Part shown: positions 24,079 to 34,434 of the stretch, piece after piece | How positions within the stretch are numbered: the first letter of the stretch is position 1 | Layout of the letters: the number at the start of each line of letters is the position of its first letter | NCBI GenBank assembly: GCA_964019135.1 | Contig: OZ025248.1 | Location: forward strand, 38,867,670 to 38,931,669 | From: Arenicola marina | Lineage: Eukaryota > Annelida > Polychaeta > Arenicolidae | Reading direction: 5' to 3' | DNA length: 64,000 bases | Made by a program: the position numbers and the translations under genes | Notes under the pieces: model-generated | What the model was told of the DNA's origin: nothing | Database searches by the model: none | Seen by the model: the letters and a program-made list of their open reading frames with translations, nothing else

Positions 24079-25064
24079 ACATGTAATTAAATCAATCGAT
24101 TGGATATATACAAATGCATCATTTGATTAGGCACAACTGTCATAATCAGAACTTTGGCTTCATAAAGTTAGATTGTTCTGTTTATCTCGTTATAATTCCT
24201 GTTTTAATTGAGTTAGCGGTCCTCTCCAGCTGAGTACCTTCGTAGTTTACTTGACAGCCCCCCAGACCGCGGTGATAATAGCGGTGGTTGTGGTGGTTGT
24301 CGTTATCGTCGTGGCTGTGGTGGTGGCAGTGACGGTCTGCATGGTCTGCAGGTATTACTGACATTTATCAGGGATTTAGGATTATTGAGGAACATAGGCG
24401 ATAAAATAGAGCTTAAGAAAGACGTGTCGCCACCAGGTCTCGACAATCGGCAACAGACGATCTACTACAATGGTATACTGAAAAATAACGATTTAAGGGT
24501 TCACACATGCAGATATTAATTCCTTAAACATTACTATAATACATACAAACTGTTTCAAGCCATATTGATATGTTGACTAAAGCAAAATTCCTATTCTATT
24601 CCGAAAGAAAGAGAAGACCCGACACCATGTCCGAAGATAGTAAACCTGTCGGTGCCCAGTCACAGGGTCTGTACAACACGATTTACCTCCGGGAAGCTGA
24701 GCCTCTGCCACTGTCACCCCCGCGGAGGATGACGTCACACGCGTCAACGGGTTTTGATGACGTTGCTCCGTATTACGTAAATTCGCAATCATCTCCTGGT
24801 TTCTATGACGTCATCAAGCCGGCCACGGAGGCCTACGAATCCTTGCGGCCCTACAATAGACCTGAGGTCGCCCCGACAACGGGAGATTATGTCAACGTTG
24901 TCGATACGACAATGGAAGGAAGGGCTCTGTACACTGAGCTTGCCCCGGGGACGGGCGTCGTGCCAGGGAAGGTTCCGGGTGAGGGGAACACTACACCGGG
25001 GATGGACTGGGCAATGGACGACCCTATGCTGGTGGAAAACCATCAGTACGGCACGTTCCTGTGA

Positions 25065-25420
25065 GGGGGTGGGTGTTGAGGGCCATGCATTGTCAGATTG
25101 AATAGGCTCCTGGGATGGGGTGGGTGGGGAGGGCCATGCATGGTCAGACTGAATAGGCTCCTGGGATGGGGTGGGTGGGGAGGGACGTAGCGATCAAAGG
25201 GAATACGCTCCTTGGAGGGGTGGGTGGGGAGGGAAATGATGAGTAAGAGGGAATATTCTCCTGCGAATGGGTGGGCGGGGAGGCCATGTCGGGTCAGGGG
25301 GAATATTCTCCTGGGAGGGGGTGGGTGGGCAGTGCTATAACGTTCAGAGGGAATAGGCTTCTGGAAGGGCGAGGTTGGGGAGGGCCTTGACGGGTCAGAG
25401 GGAATGTGTTTCTTGGAGGA
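25065..25420 (+). repeat. ~51-bp G-rich tandem repeat in the 3' UTR of C
   Basis: Units such as GGGTGGGTGGGGAGGGCCAT start directly after the stop codon, with about 51-base spacing (25081 to 25132). Related arrays follow the stop codons of D and E, and a shorter one follows F. Runs of three to four G at short spacing could form G-quadruplexes in RNA. Confidence 0.85.
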
Positions 25421-26234
25421 TATTAGTGGGAGAGGCAATGCAGGCCAGAGAGATTCGGCACATCCATTCTGGCAGTGGGTTGGTGGAGTGGGCGAAGATG
25501 GCCAGAGCTCACAGCTTACGACAATGGTACATGGTGAGGGCCTTATCCGGACCACCAGTGACCACACGGCCCCATGACAAGGAGTGCCTAGCGTGGGTGA
25601 GCGGGTGTGTGGGCGTGGGTTGGGGGGTATAGGTTGATATGTTGCAACTTAGTTGTACCAAGCCTTAGATCTATCATAGTGTACCGCATGCAAGGTGCCA
25701 CTTAGTCCTGGATGTCTTGCTTCATCGCGACGCCATGGCTGAATTGGTGTTTTAGGCCACCTTGATGCACACATGGGCTGAACCGGGCCATCAGCGCGCC
25801 ACAAGCGTACCACAACATGACGTCATAGTCATAGGTTGGCCACTACAAACCTTACCATGCGTCCCTTTGTTCGTCTGAAAAGTCGTGCCTCTTGAGAAGA
25901 GCCTTTACAGTCACTGAATGAAAGGACCAGGAAGTTTACACACACAAGCCTGCTGGCGTGGTGTCTATACCATTACAGTGTGCTACACGCAGTGATGACA
26001 TGAGGAACACGGATATCATGCTGCAACGCCACGCCATGGGTGGATTGGCAGCTTAGGGGACTTGTGTGAGCTAAACCGGGGTTTCCGCTACAAAAGCGTA
26101 CGGCTGCTGGTTGTACATATCGCCTTACACTTGGATTTGCCCATCATCGTCAAACTTTACTGTGCGTGTGTTAGTGTGTGAGAGCACTTAGAGTCGTATA
26201 ACTGAAGAGCTAGGAATTATACAAACCCATACTA
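25421..26234 (+). other. Flank between C and D
   Basis: Collinear with 50150-51130 (before G), and its right half with 31150-31600 (before E). It contains a repeated segment with words such as GCGACGCCATGGCTG and CACAAGCGTACCA. In two of the three copies (31392, 50929) this holds an AATAAA word that could serve as a poly(A) signal. No gene recognised. Confidence 0.4.
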
Positions 26235-26468
26235 CCTGGGCAGGTGCGAACACGAGGAACAACATGTAGACGATGGCGTAAGCGATCGGGACAACACGAC
26301 ACCTATACCGACGACTGAATACACCATCATTGTCGGATTCTTGAATAAATATTGTTGCATGGTCTAGGCGCTGAGACATTTGTTTAGAGGCAGATCGTTC
26401 GTTTTCCAGATCTGTAACGGAACACACCTCTGGTAAACGTATCGATTACCACTGTTAAAGATAGAACA
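26235..26468 (+). promoter_or_regulatory. Conserved upstream block, type beta (gene D)
   Basis: Shared with 31600-31822 (E) and 51130-51270 (G): ACCATCATTGTCGGATTC, TTAAATAAATAT-like and TTTAGAGGCAGATCG words in the same order and spacing. It differs from the type alpha block of A, B, C, H and I except for a CATTGCCG core. Promoter or 5' UTR role is inferred. Confidence 0.4.
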
Positions 26469-29400
26469 ATGGAACGACCGATATTGTTTACGTGCGCGCT
26501 ACTCATTCTCGGGTGTGGCGCGTCAGACTCCAGACAAACATGTGTCGATCGTACAGAAGATTTACGGTTGGACTGTGGAGTTGGTGTTGTCTACGTGGAA
26601 GGAGCAGCAGCGCTGGGAGACTGTAGCGAGTCCGTGACGTGTTGCCAGGTTAACAGCCATGGTGATGACGTCATCACGGCGCGGGTTAGAGATTGGTGTC
26701 ACGGCTTAGCGAGATGTCACGTGACGGCCTCCACCTGGTACCCTGCTGAAAGCGGCGGGCGAACCAGCCTGGCAGTAAGGTACATGTGTAAGGATAGGGC
26801 GTACAGTAGGTCAGGTATGGAAATATCAGTGGATCATTTAGCCGAGTTGCGTGTGATGCCCGCCATTCAGCGCACGTCACAGTGCTACGTCAGTCACTTC
26901 TCCCAACAGTTGTGTTCTGGCGACACGACGATTGAGATAACGGACGCCGTGTATGGAGTGAGTCCGTGTAACTCGGATGGTAATATCAGGCACTGCTGTC
27001 CGGATCCCGGCGACTGCACCATCCCGGTGGAGGAGGACAATCCGCTCGATCACCCTGACTATTACAAGGAAATTTTGGTCAATTGTAACAATAAACAGAC
27101 ATGTGATGACCTTCAAGCGCAATGGATTAACAACATTTACGAGTGGTGTTCACCTGTCTCTGGCACCACGGATTACGTCACGCTCCACTACATGTGTCTC
27201 ACAGGTAATACGAACAGCTGGACGTTTTGATTTGCACAATTTTGGATATTTATCTAACATGATCACAATGCAACGCTAATTGTGATAGTTGAATGTGTAT
27301 TATATCAATAACGGTTTTCATACTTCGTTAAAAAGGTGTTTAGTCCCGTATCTGTCGAATCCTGTAGGTTTTGCTTTATGCACTGGTGTAAATAGATTGA
27401 GACCAATATCGAACCTAAATTTTCTAAAATCGATGTGAATTATGAATGTTTCCCTGTTGGCATAGGTTACACTAATCTAGATATGCGTTTCAGTTTCAAT
27501 AAACGTGCTATTATCGACTAACAACATAGTTCTTCGCGTTCAGGTAGGTTATTAATATTAAGTGTGTCCATAATTCCCAAACAATTCAGTATACGCTCTG
27601 TAAACGTCAATATGTACATAACATGGAATATGTAAATGAAATTCAGCATGAACTTTAAAGCATCAAATCATGACCATGACTTCTGATTATGGAAATCCGC
27701 TTGGCCATCTAGAAGCAGATCGGCTGACCACTACAACAGCTGCAACGACTGACCTAATCAAAACAAGTGCCAGCACCATTTCCACGATCAAGCCAAGTCC
27801 AGTGACGGTAGCGGTATCCACAGCATCCACAGTATCCATGTCGACCGATGGGCCAACTGATAATGAATCCAGTGAAGGTAAGCCGTCCAGTCTCACCCAG
27901 GGACAGTGACTCTTCTTGTCAGATAATTCCTTGGAGGATGTCACCGTACGCTTTATTTAAAAAATCTTTACATCGAGGCCAACTGATTTGACTTAGATAG
28001 AGGAGTGGGAAGCCCCGAGTTCTGGCACGATGGCAGGCCTGGCAGAGTTCGCTCATGACAAAGTGCTCTAACCACCAGACCATACGGATCATCTATGTAA
28101 CCTCGCAGTGCTGGTCCCCAGCGGAAGCCGAACTCACGGTCTCTCGATATCGATTCAACCACTCTACATGTGCGGCTAATGGGATGATCCCTCTAGCCGA
28201 GGTTAGCAGGCATGGTTTGACTCACTGCTATATCTTCGTAATTGGATCGATCAATTCGATGTATATATATGGTTATGTTCACTACCATCAATTAGCGAGT
28301 GTCAGCATTAACCCTAATAGGATTAGAAGCACAAGTGACTTTTAAAGGGTCAGTATAATACTGGGGAAAATTATGTTGCATTAAGCAGAACTTAGCTGGT
28401 CCTCAATGTCATAACGTAAGAGCGTTGTTTTGATCGAGTTAATTGAACCATGTTTGTACCTTACTTGACAGCCACCCAGACCGCGGTGATAATACCGGTG
28501 GTTGTGACGATTGTCGTGGTCGTTGTGGCTGCGGTGGTGACAGTGACGGTCTGGATGGTGTACAGGTAATGTCCACAGATACTCTTCATAATAGCCAGCT
28601 CGCCATGAAGTGGGTGCGTGCCGAGTGAGTGCCGCATGAAAGGACTCAATCACGTTAATGTCTGATCTAATGCATGGATTGATCGTGCTGTCGTTTCTAA
28701 TATAAAAAAACCCCACAAAGCCTCGAGCATCTTTCGAAATATAACGAGGAACTCAACAAGCAGGACATTTGTTTGTGATTTAGTAGGATTAATGACAAAA
28801 ACCAAAGACCAAATTAGAAATTAAAGGATGCGACTGACTTCACGGATTCTCTACCATCGACGTGTCCACTGCGTGTATTGCAATGATAGAAAGCGTCCGG
28901 CGTTCAAAGAGGGGTAGGGATACGTTTTCGGGTCTCCAGGCATCCAGGAATTCTTGGAGATTTGCGATCAGCTGTTGGCAATTTTTAGGGATCGTTATCC
29001 GGACAATTAGTGGTTCAACGCAAAGACCCTTAGCCTATTTCCCGCGATCTGTCATAGCAGTCTGTCAATTCCTCGATATTCACGATATCACCATTATGTT
29101 TTTTTTTTCTTGTGTCCAGCTTTAAGATGTCTTAATCTTGGAGATTCGCGATTCAGAGGGGGTATCCCCCGCCCCCCCACACACACACCCTTTATACGTA
29201 AACATATCATCTTTTCAATCATTAAACACTGCTCAGATTTTGTTGTATAAATGCATTCAAACATATTGATATTTTAATCAATAATATTCCCATTCTATAC
29301 CGACAGAAAGAGGAGAGCCAACACCACGTCCGAAGAGAGTAAAACTGTCGGTGCCCAGTCACCAGGTCTGGACAACTCGATTCCCCTCCCGGAAGCTGAG

Positions 29401-29760
29401 CCTCTCCCACAGTCACCACCGCGGATGATGACGTCACACGCACCAGCGAGTGTTGATGACGCAGATCCGCATAACGTAAATTCGCAATCATCTCCTGGTT
29501 TCTATGACGTCATCAAGCCGGCCACTGAGGCCTACGAACCCTTGCAGCCCTACAATAGACCTGAGGTCGCCAAGACAACGGGAGATTATGCCAACGTTGT
29601 CGATACGACAATGGAAGGAAGGGGTCTGTACACTGAACTGGCCCCGGGAACGGGCGTCGTGCCAGGAAAGGACCCGGGTGAGGGAAACACAACACCAGGG
29701 ATGGACTGGGCACTGGACGACCCCATGCTGGTGGAAAATCATCAGTACGGCACGAGATAG
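26469..29760 (+). CDS. Receptor D: two SUEL-like lectin domains, stalk, TM, class 2 ITAM-like tail
   Basis: Exons 26469-27204, 27713-27877, 28472-28565 and 29307-29760 join in phases 1, 1 and 2 to 1449 bases, 482 residues, no internal stop. Signal peptide residues 1-20. Domain 1 (Cys25 to ~Cys107) has LRLDCGVGVVYVEGAA and LAVRYMC; domain 2 has CSGDTTIEITDAVYG, CNNKQTC and VTLHYMC, both SUEL/Gal_Lectin-like. The stalk is 55 residues of Thr/Ser. The membrane exon has a Pro in the first third and ends VYR. The tail contains YDVI-x6-YEPL (29503-29544), an exact ITAM spacing, then YANV (a Grb2-type YxNx), YTEL and QYGTR at the C-terminus. This is the best preserved class 2 gene. ITAM function would need Src/Syk-family kinases; that is inference from the motif alone. 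Confidence 0.75.
28000..28092 (-). repeat. tRNA-derived SINE-like sequence (copy 2)
   Basis: Diverged relative of 23990-24078 in the intron before the membrane exon of D. The A-box side is well kept (GTATGGTCTGGTGGTTAGAGC on the minus strand spans 21 bases), while the B-box side is worn. Confidence 0.45.
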
Positions 29761-30420
29761 GGGATGGTGGGGAGGGCGGGTCCCGGGTTCAGGGGGACAG
29801 GTCTGACCCACGATGACCCACGGGGCAAGTGCGGATCCTGGGAGAGGGTGGGTAGGGAGGGATATACATGGCCAGAGGAAATAGGTTCCTTGGAGGGGTG
29901 GGTGGGGAGGGCCATACATGGTCAGAGGGAATAGGTTCCTAGGAAGGGTGGGTGGGTAGGGCCATACATGGTCAGAGGGAATAGGTTCCTAGGAGGGGTG
30001 GATGGGTAGGGCCATACATGGTCAGAGGGAACAGACATTTGGACGGGGGTGGATGGGCGAGCCATGGCGGTCACAGGGAAAAGCTCCTCTGAAAGGTCGT
30101 TGGGGACGGTTGTGACCGCCAGCAGGGAATAGGCTCCTGAGAGGGGGTGGCTGGGGATGGTTGTGACCGCCAACGGGGAATAGGCTCTTTGGATGGGGTG
30201 GTTGGGGAGGTTCATAAATGGCCGGAGGGAACAGGCTCCTGGGAGTGGGTGGCTGGGGATGGCTGTGACCGCCAGCAGGGAATAGGCTCCTGGGAGGGGG
30301 TGGGTGGGCAGAGATATACATGGCCAGAGGGAATAGGCTCGTGGGAGGGGTTGAGTGGGGTAGGTAATGATGAGTATGGGTCCTGCGAATAGGTCGGTGG
30401 GGGAGGGTGGGGTTGGCCAT
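29761..30420 (+). repeat. ~50-bp G-rich tandem repeat in the 3' UTR of D
   Basis: About a dozen units with the word GGGTGGGTAGGGCCATACAT, spacing 50 bases (29911, 29961, 30011), becoming more varied to the right. They align in position with the Gly/Glu-rich coding stretch that follows YGTR in class 1 tails. Confidence 0.85.
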
Positions 30421-30492
30421 AAAGGCCGGAAGAGTTGTGCGGCTCTCGACAGCCGATGTGCGGTAAGGGTTAACTAGGCGTAGGATAAGCAA

Positions 30493-30528
30493 GATTACGA
30501 TCTGGTCATAAAAGAACGCCTTCTATAG
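30493..30528 (+). pseudogene. Relic of the class 1 C-terminal YDLV segment after gene D
   Basis: The stretch reads DYDLVIKERLL and a stop, and is followed by sequence (CTGGACACTGCC) that matches the region just after the stop of B and H. It aligns with DYDLVMTENNAYS at the end of B. So the ancestral tail ran through here, and the present stop at 29758 truncated it. Confidence 0.7.
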
Positions 30529-30581
30529 CTGGACACTGCCGGGACTAGATAAATGATAAATGATAAATGAGTTCCAAACAT

Positions 30582-30587
30582 AATAAA
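30582..30587 (+). terminator. Candidate poly(A) signal of gene D
   Basis: AATAAA lies about 55 bases past the relic stop, in A+T-rich sequence that follows the G-rich 3' UTR repeats. No transcript evidence. Confidence 0.35.
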
Positions 30588-30589
30588 AC

Positions 30590-31599
30590 ATAACATAATC
30601 CCTGAACAACGCCAGAGCATATCATCATTTTTCGTAATCATCCGCTGTCAACCGTTTTATTGATGATTTGCGCATATCGGATGAGAAACTCGTGGCTTCA
30701 AGTGAGGCGCATGACTAAATCCTTTTGCCATAGGTACCGCATAACCGCCATGTTCTTGTTAGCTTTCCAAGCGTTTCTTCCCATCGGCGAAATCGCGTCC
30801 ACGCCTCATCATTACGGCCGCCGTCTCTGGCCAGCTGATGCATCCTTGTCTCCAGGACTCTGCTTGTCACCTTGTCAACCCGGGAGCGCTATCACGGAGT
30901 GATGAACAGTGAACAGTTCCGGACACAGCCAGCTTGTTCTGCCGTGTCTCGTCACAACTATACCGGCTTAACGTATCAGACGGTCTGTACTGATAATCCC
31001 AGGGCCCGTTACACCAGAGGGGTTCCTGGGTCCCGAGCACATTGACGCCCCAGTACTCAACACGTTACTGCTTTCGTCCTTCTTTTTCGTGGTGGGTTGG
31101 GGGTCTCGCTTAAAAATGGAATACAAATCAGACTTTGCAGCTTTGTTGTATGAAGACCACAAACTTTCATAATGTACCGCATGTAAGGCGCCACGTAGTC
31201 CCGGATATCTATCATAATGTATCGCATGCAAGGTGTCACTTAGACACGGATATAATGCTGCGACGCCACGCCATGGGTGGATTGGTAGTTTAGGCCACAT
31301 TTATGCACGCATAGACGAAACCGTGCCTTCCGCGCCACACAAGCGTACCAACCTAACTGTATGTATCGTCTTACACTTGGGTTTTCGAATAAAACATCGT
31401 CAAACCTCACCACGTGGTCTTCTTTTGCTTCAAAAAAAGTGCAAGTGATTCTTGAGGATAGCCCTGAGAGTCAGATAACTAAAAAACTAGGAAGCATGGG
31501 TGTGTACCGTCACGGTGCTACACGGTGGGTTGTGCATAGTTGTGTAGTGATTAAGCTTTGTGGCTCATTCCATCCAAACGCATCAGGCAGACTACCTAG
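30590..31599. other. Flank between D and E
   Basis: Unique sequence to about 31140, then the repeated segment shared with 25640-26230 and 50380-51130 (AATAAA at 31391). No gene recognised. Confidence 0.4.
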
Positions 31600-31822
31600 A
31601 CAGATGAGGACATAAGGAACAGCATGTAGACGACGGCGGACGCGATCGGCACATCACCACATCTATATTTACGACCGAATACACCATCATTGCCGGATTT
31701 GTAAATATATATTTTTGCACGGTCCAGTCACTGAGATGTTTGTTGAGAGAAGGATCGTTTGTTTTCCAGATCTGCAACGGAATATACGCCTCTGTGAAAC
31801 ATGTCGATTGCCGCTGTTAAAC
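31600..31822 (+). promoter_or_regulatory. Conserved upstream block, type beta (gene E)
   Basis: It matches the block before D (ACCATCATTGCCGGATT, GTTTTCCAGATCTGCAACGG words) and leads directly to the start codon. Confidence 0.4.
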
Positions 31823-33177
31823 ATGGAACGATCGATATGTTTCACGTGTGCGCTACTCATTCTCGGGTGTGGCGCGTCAGACTCCAGACAAACATGTGTC
31901 GATCGTACAGAAGATTTACGGTTGGACTGTGGAGTTGGTGTTGTCTACGTGGAAGGAGCAGCAGCGCTGGGAGACTGTAGCGAGTCCGGGACGTGTTGCC
32001 AGGATACCAGCAATGGTGATGACGTGACCATGGCGCGGGTTAGGCACAGGTGTCAAGATCGAGCACTCTGTCAGGTATCACGCTTGATCGGGGATAATCA
32101 GCAGCTTCAGGGCGATGGGAGATTATTAGTCAACCAAAGCCACCACCATGAAAGCTGCTCATACAACAATTGTCCACCTGCATTATTAATGTCCCAACAA
32201 GTTTGAACAAATGTCTTGGACTGTGACTATATGACTGTGTACATGTTAACTATGTACGAAGTGCACATATTTAAAAAGGCAAACAGCAGTAGTGATGCCC
32301 GAAGTTTGATGACGCAAGTATTACGCAAAACATTCATACCAGATGCATAAATACGTGTCATAGAGACGCCTGATCTGGCTTTGCATACTTTTCATATCCA
32401 AGAACACCATTTTGTAAAAAATTGTGCCGTTATCGTTATCGTCGTGGCTGTGGTGGTGCCAGTGACGGTGTGGATGGAGCGCAGGTACTACTGACATTTA
32501 TCAGGGATTTAACATTAATGAGGAACATAGGCGATAAAATAGAGCTTAAGAAAGACGTGTCGCCACCAGGTCTCGACAATCGGCAACAGACGGTCTACTG
32601 CACATGTAATAATGAAAAGGAACGATTTAGGGGTTCACACGTGAACATTCCTCATTAAAGATTGCTAAAATACATACAAACTGTTTCAAGTCATATTGAT
32701 ATGTTAACTAATGCAACATTCCGATTCTAATCATACAGAATGAGAAAATCCGAGAACACCACGTCCCAAGAGAATAAAACAGTCGGTGCCCAGTCCCCAG
32801 GTCTGGACAACTCGATTCACCTCCCGGAAGCTGACCCCCTCCCACAGTCTCAGCCGCCGATGATGACGCCCCACGCACCATCGGGTGTTGATGACGTTGC
32901 TCCGTATTACGTAAATTCACAATCATCTTCGGATTTGTATGAAGTCATCAAGCCGGCCACAGAGGCCTACGAACCCTTAGGGTCATACAATAGACCTGAG
33001 GTCGCCCCGACAACAGGAGATTATGTCAACGTTGTCGATACGACAATGGAAGGAAGGGCTCTGTACACTGAGCTTGCCCCGGGAAGGCCCCCGGGTGAGG
33101 GGAACACAACACCAGCGACGGACTGGGCAATGAAAGACCCCATGCTTGTGGAAAGTCATCCGTACGGCACGAGATAG
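31823..33177 (+). pseudogene. Receptor E: lectin exon interrupted by a transposon remnant; class 2 tail intact
   Basis: The ATG at 31823 starts a normal signal peptide and the first two thirds of lectin domain 1, to about 32085 (RALCQVSR). There the sequence switches to a segment also found at 53303-53560. The rest of domain 1, all of domain 2, the stalk exon and the 5' part of the membrane exon are missing. Val-rich membrane sequence returns at about 32425 and ends at a GTACTAC donor. The tail exon 32739-33177 is open: YEVI-x6-YEPL (32938-32979), YVNV, YTEL, ending YGTR. The tail lacks six residues found in D before PPGEGN. A short product of about 128 residues could be made from exon 1 alone. 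A pseudogene is the simplest reading. Confidence 0.65.
32085..32340 (-). mobile_element. 3' end of a piggyBac-like DNA transposon, inserted in gene E
   Basis: About 255 bases match 53303-53560. On the minus strand it ends with a reading TAVCLFKYVHFVHS-stop, and the longer copy at 53 kb adds a C..C motif upstream. It replaced the middle of gene E. The assignment rests on the Cys-rich C-terminus discussed at 53303-53690. Confidence 0.4.
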
Positions 33178-34434
33178 GGATGGGTGGGGAGTTCGGGTCC
33201 CGGGGAAGGCCTGATCCACGATGGCCGGGGTCAGCTCCTGGGAGTGGGTGGGCGGGGAGGGCCATGCATGGTCAGAGGATATAGGCTCCAGGAACCCAGC
33301 CAACAGGTTAACGTCATGACAACGTCGACACAGCGTTATGTTGTGTTGCGATTACGTTGTGACCACGTGAAAATGTATTTTTTCTTTTACGTTACCAAAA
33401 CCTATGCAGATAATGTTGTCAGATTTTAATCCAGACTCTATTTACTGCGATAAACATATCTTGGTGGTGAAAAATGCAAATTTAAATTCGACAATCTAGA
33501 ACCTTTAAAGTATATTTTTGATATTGAAATAGTTAACGCGAAAGAATGCATTTTATTTGATGTACCGGATTTATCACTTTATGTGTGCATGTACATACGT
33601 TTATGTAATAGTGTAACTTTTTTCTTTTGCCGAAATAAACTTGATGAAAGTGAAACATTGCCAACCTTATCCCGGACCGGTGAGTAAAGTCCGGCCTAGT
33701 CCATTATAACTGCCTTGAACATCTTGACGAATAATGTATTCATCCGCGCTTTATGCACTGTATAGGCTGTACATTTCTGACGAGACACCACTGGCGGAGA
33801 GTGTGTTCAGCCACGGTTCTAGCCTAGACCTAGGATTCGCAATCGCCGCGAAGTAATGGAAGGTCTACTACATAATTCAGTGTATTTGATCGGACATCGG
33901 ATAAACAACCTAACCAATAATGAATGAATGGCGTGTATCATTGGTTTAGCGGTAGCCTTTGACTCGGTTACTGGCTCTCTGAGTGAAATATAACAGGACT
34001 CTAGTAAAAATATAGTATCCCAACACCGAGCAGAATTATAGAAGTCTAATCACAAAGTTGTGGACCTTATAGACCCATTATAAACCGGTTTCACCCTTTA
34101 CCATTTGTCAGGGGTCGGGCGTTCGTTAATGCAGTATCACGCCCAGTGGCAAGCCTCACGCATGATGTTTACCCATTTTGAGTCCTGTACATTGGATATA
34201 GCAAGCGGTCCTGGTTGAGGGAGTAGATTACGAGTTAGTTAATCTGTGTGTTTCGGGACTGCTTGGGTCTAAGTGACTGTTTTCTCATGACGAGTGATTG
34301 CATGTGATAGGCTATGTTTTGTGTGGGATGGGTGGCGATCGGCCAATCCGGGTTGGTATGGGTGCGGCTCCACAGTATATATGTTGCCAGGTAGACTAGG
34401 TGAGGCAGGGAGAGGGTGACCGGAGACAAAACCT
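33178..34434. other. Downstream of E: short G-rich repeat, then no gene
   Basis: Two G-rich units follow the stop of E to about 33294. CCCAGCCAACA at 33295-33305 matches the terminus of the 17101-20332 element, so a related or solo end may begin here. An AATAAA lies at 33634. The rest is unique sequence without a recognisable gene. Confidence 0.4.

Larger units (their letters stand above)
21980..25064 (+). pseudogene. Receptor C: two-lectin copy with broken first exon; class 2 tail intact
   Basis: Exon 1 (21980-22703) aligns with B and D over both lectin domains. Three small deletions break its frame: one base near 22260, four near 22469 and one near 22504. Later exons are open and in phase: stalk 23150-23317, second stalk 23700-23858 (using an internal acceptor that keeps frame), membrane 24258-24351 and tail 24608-25064. 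The tail is class 2: YDVI-x6-YESL (24804-24845), YVNV, YTEL, and ends after QYGT. The tail acceptor reads CCGAAAG rather than the usual ACAG. A stray 3' copy of a lectin exon at 22862-22985 separates B-like sequence (upstream block, exon 1, start of intron 1) from D/F-like sequence, so C looks like a hybrid. Unless exon 1 is skipped or a different first exon is used, it cannot make a full receptor. Confidence 0.65.
23410..26460 (+). repeat. Segmental duplication, first copy (pairs with 47325-51270)
   Basis: The stalk, membrane and tail exons of C and the following flank up to the type beta block match the 3' part of F and its flank. The region 24060-24980 against 49085-50015 is nearly identical by eye. 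F carries a deletion of about 190 bases at the end of the tail exon, and its stalk unit is tandemly multiplied. Confidence 0.75.
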
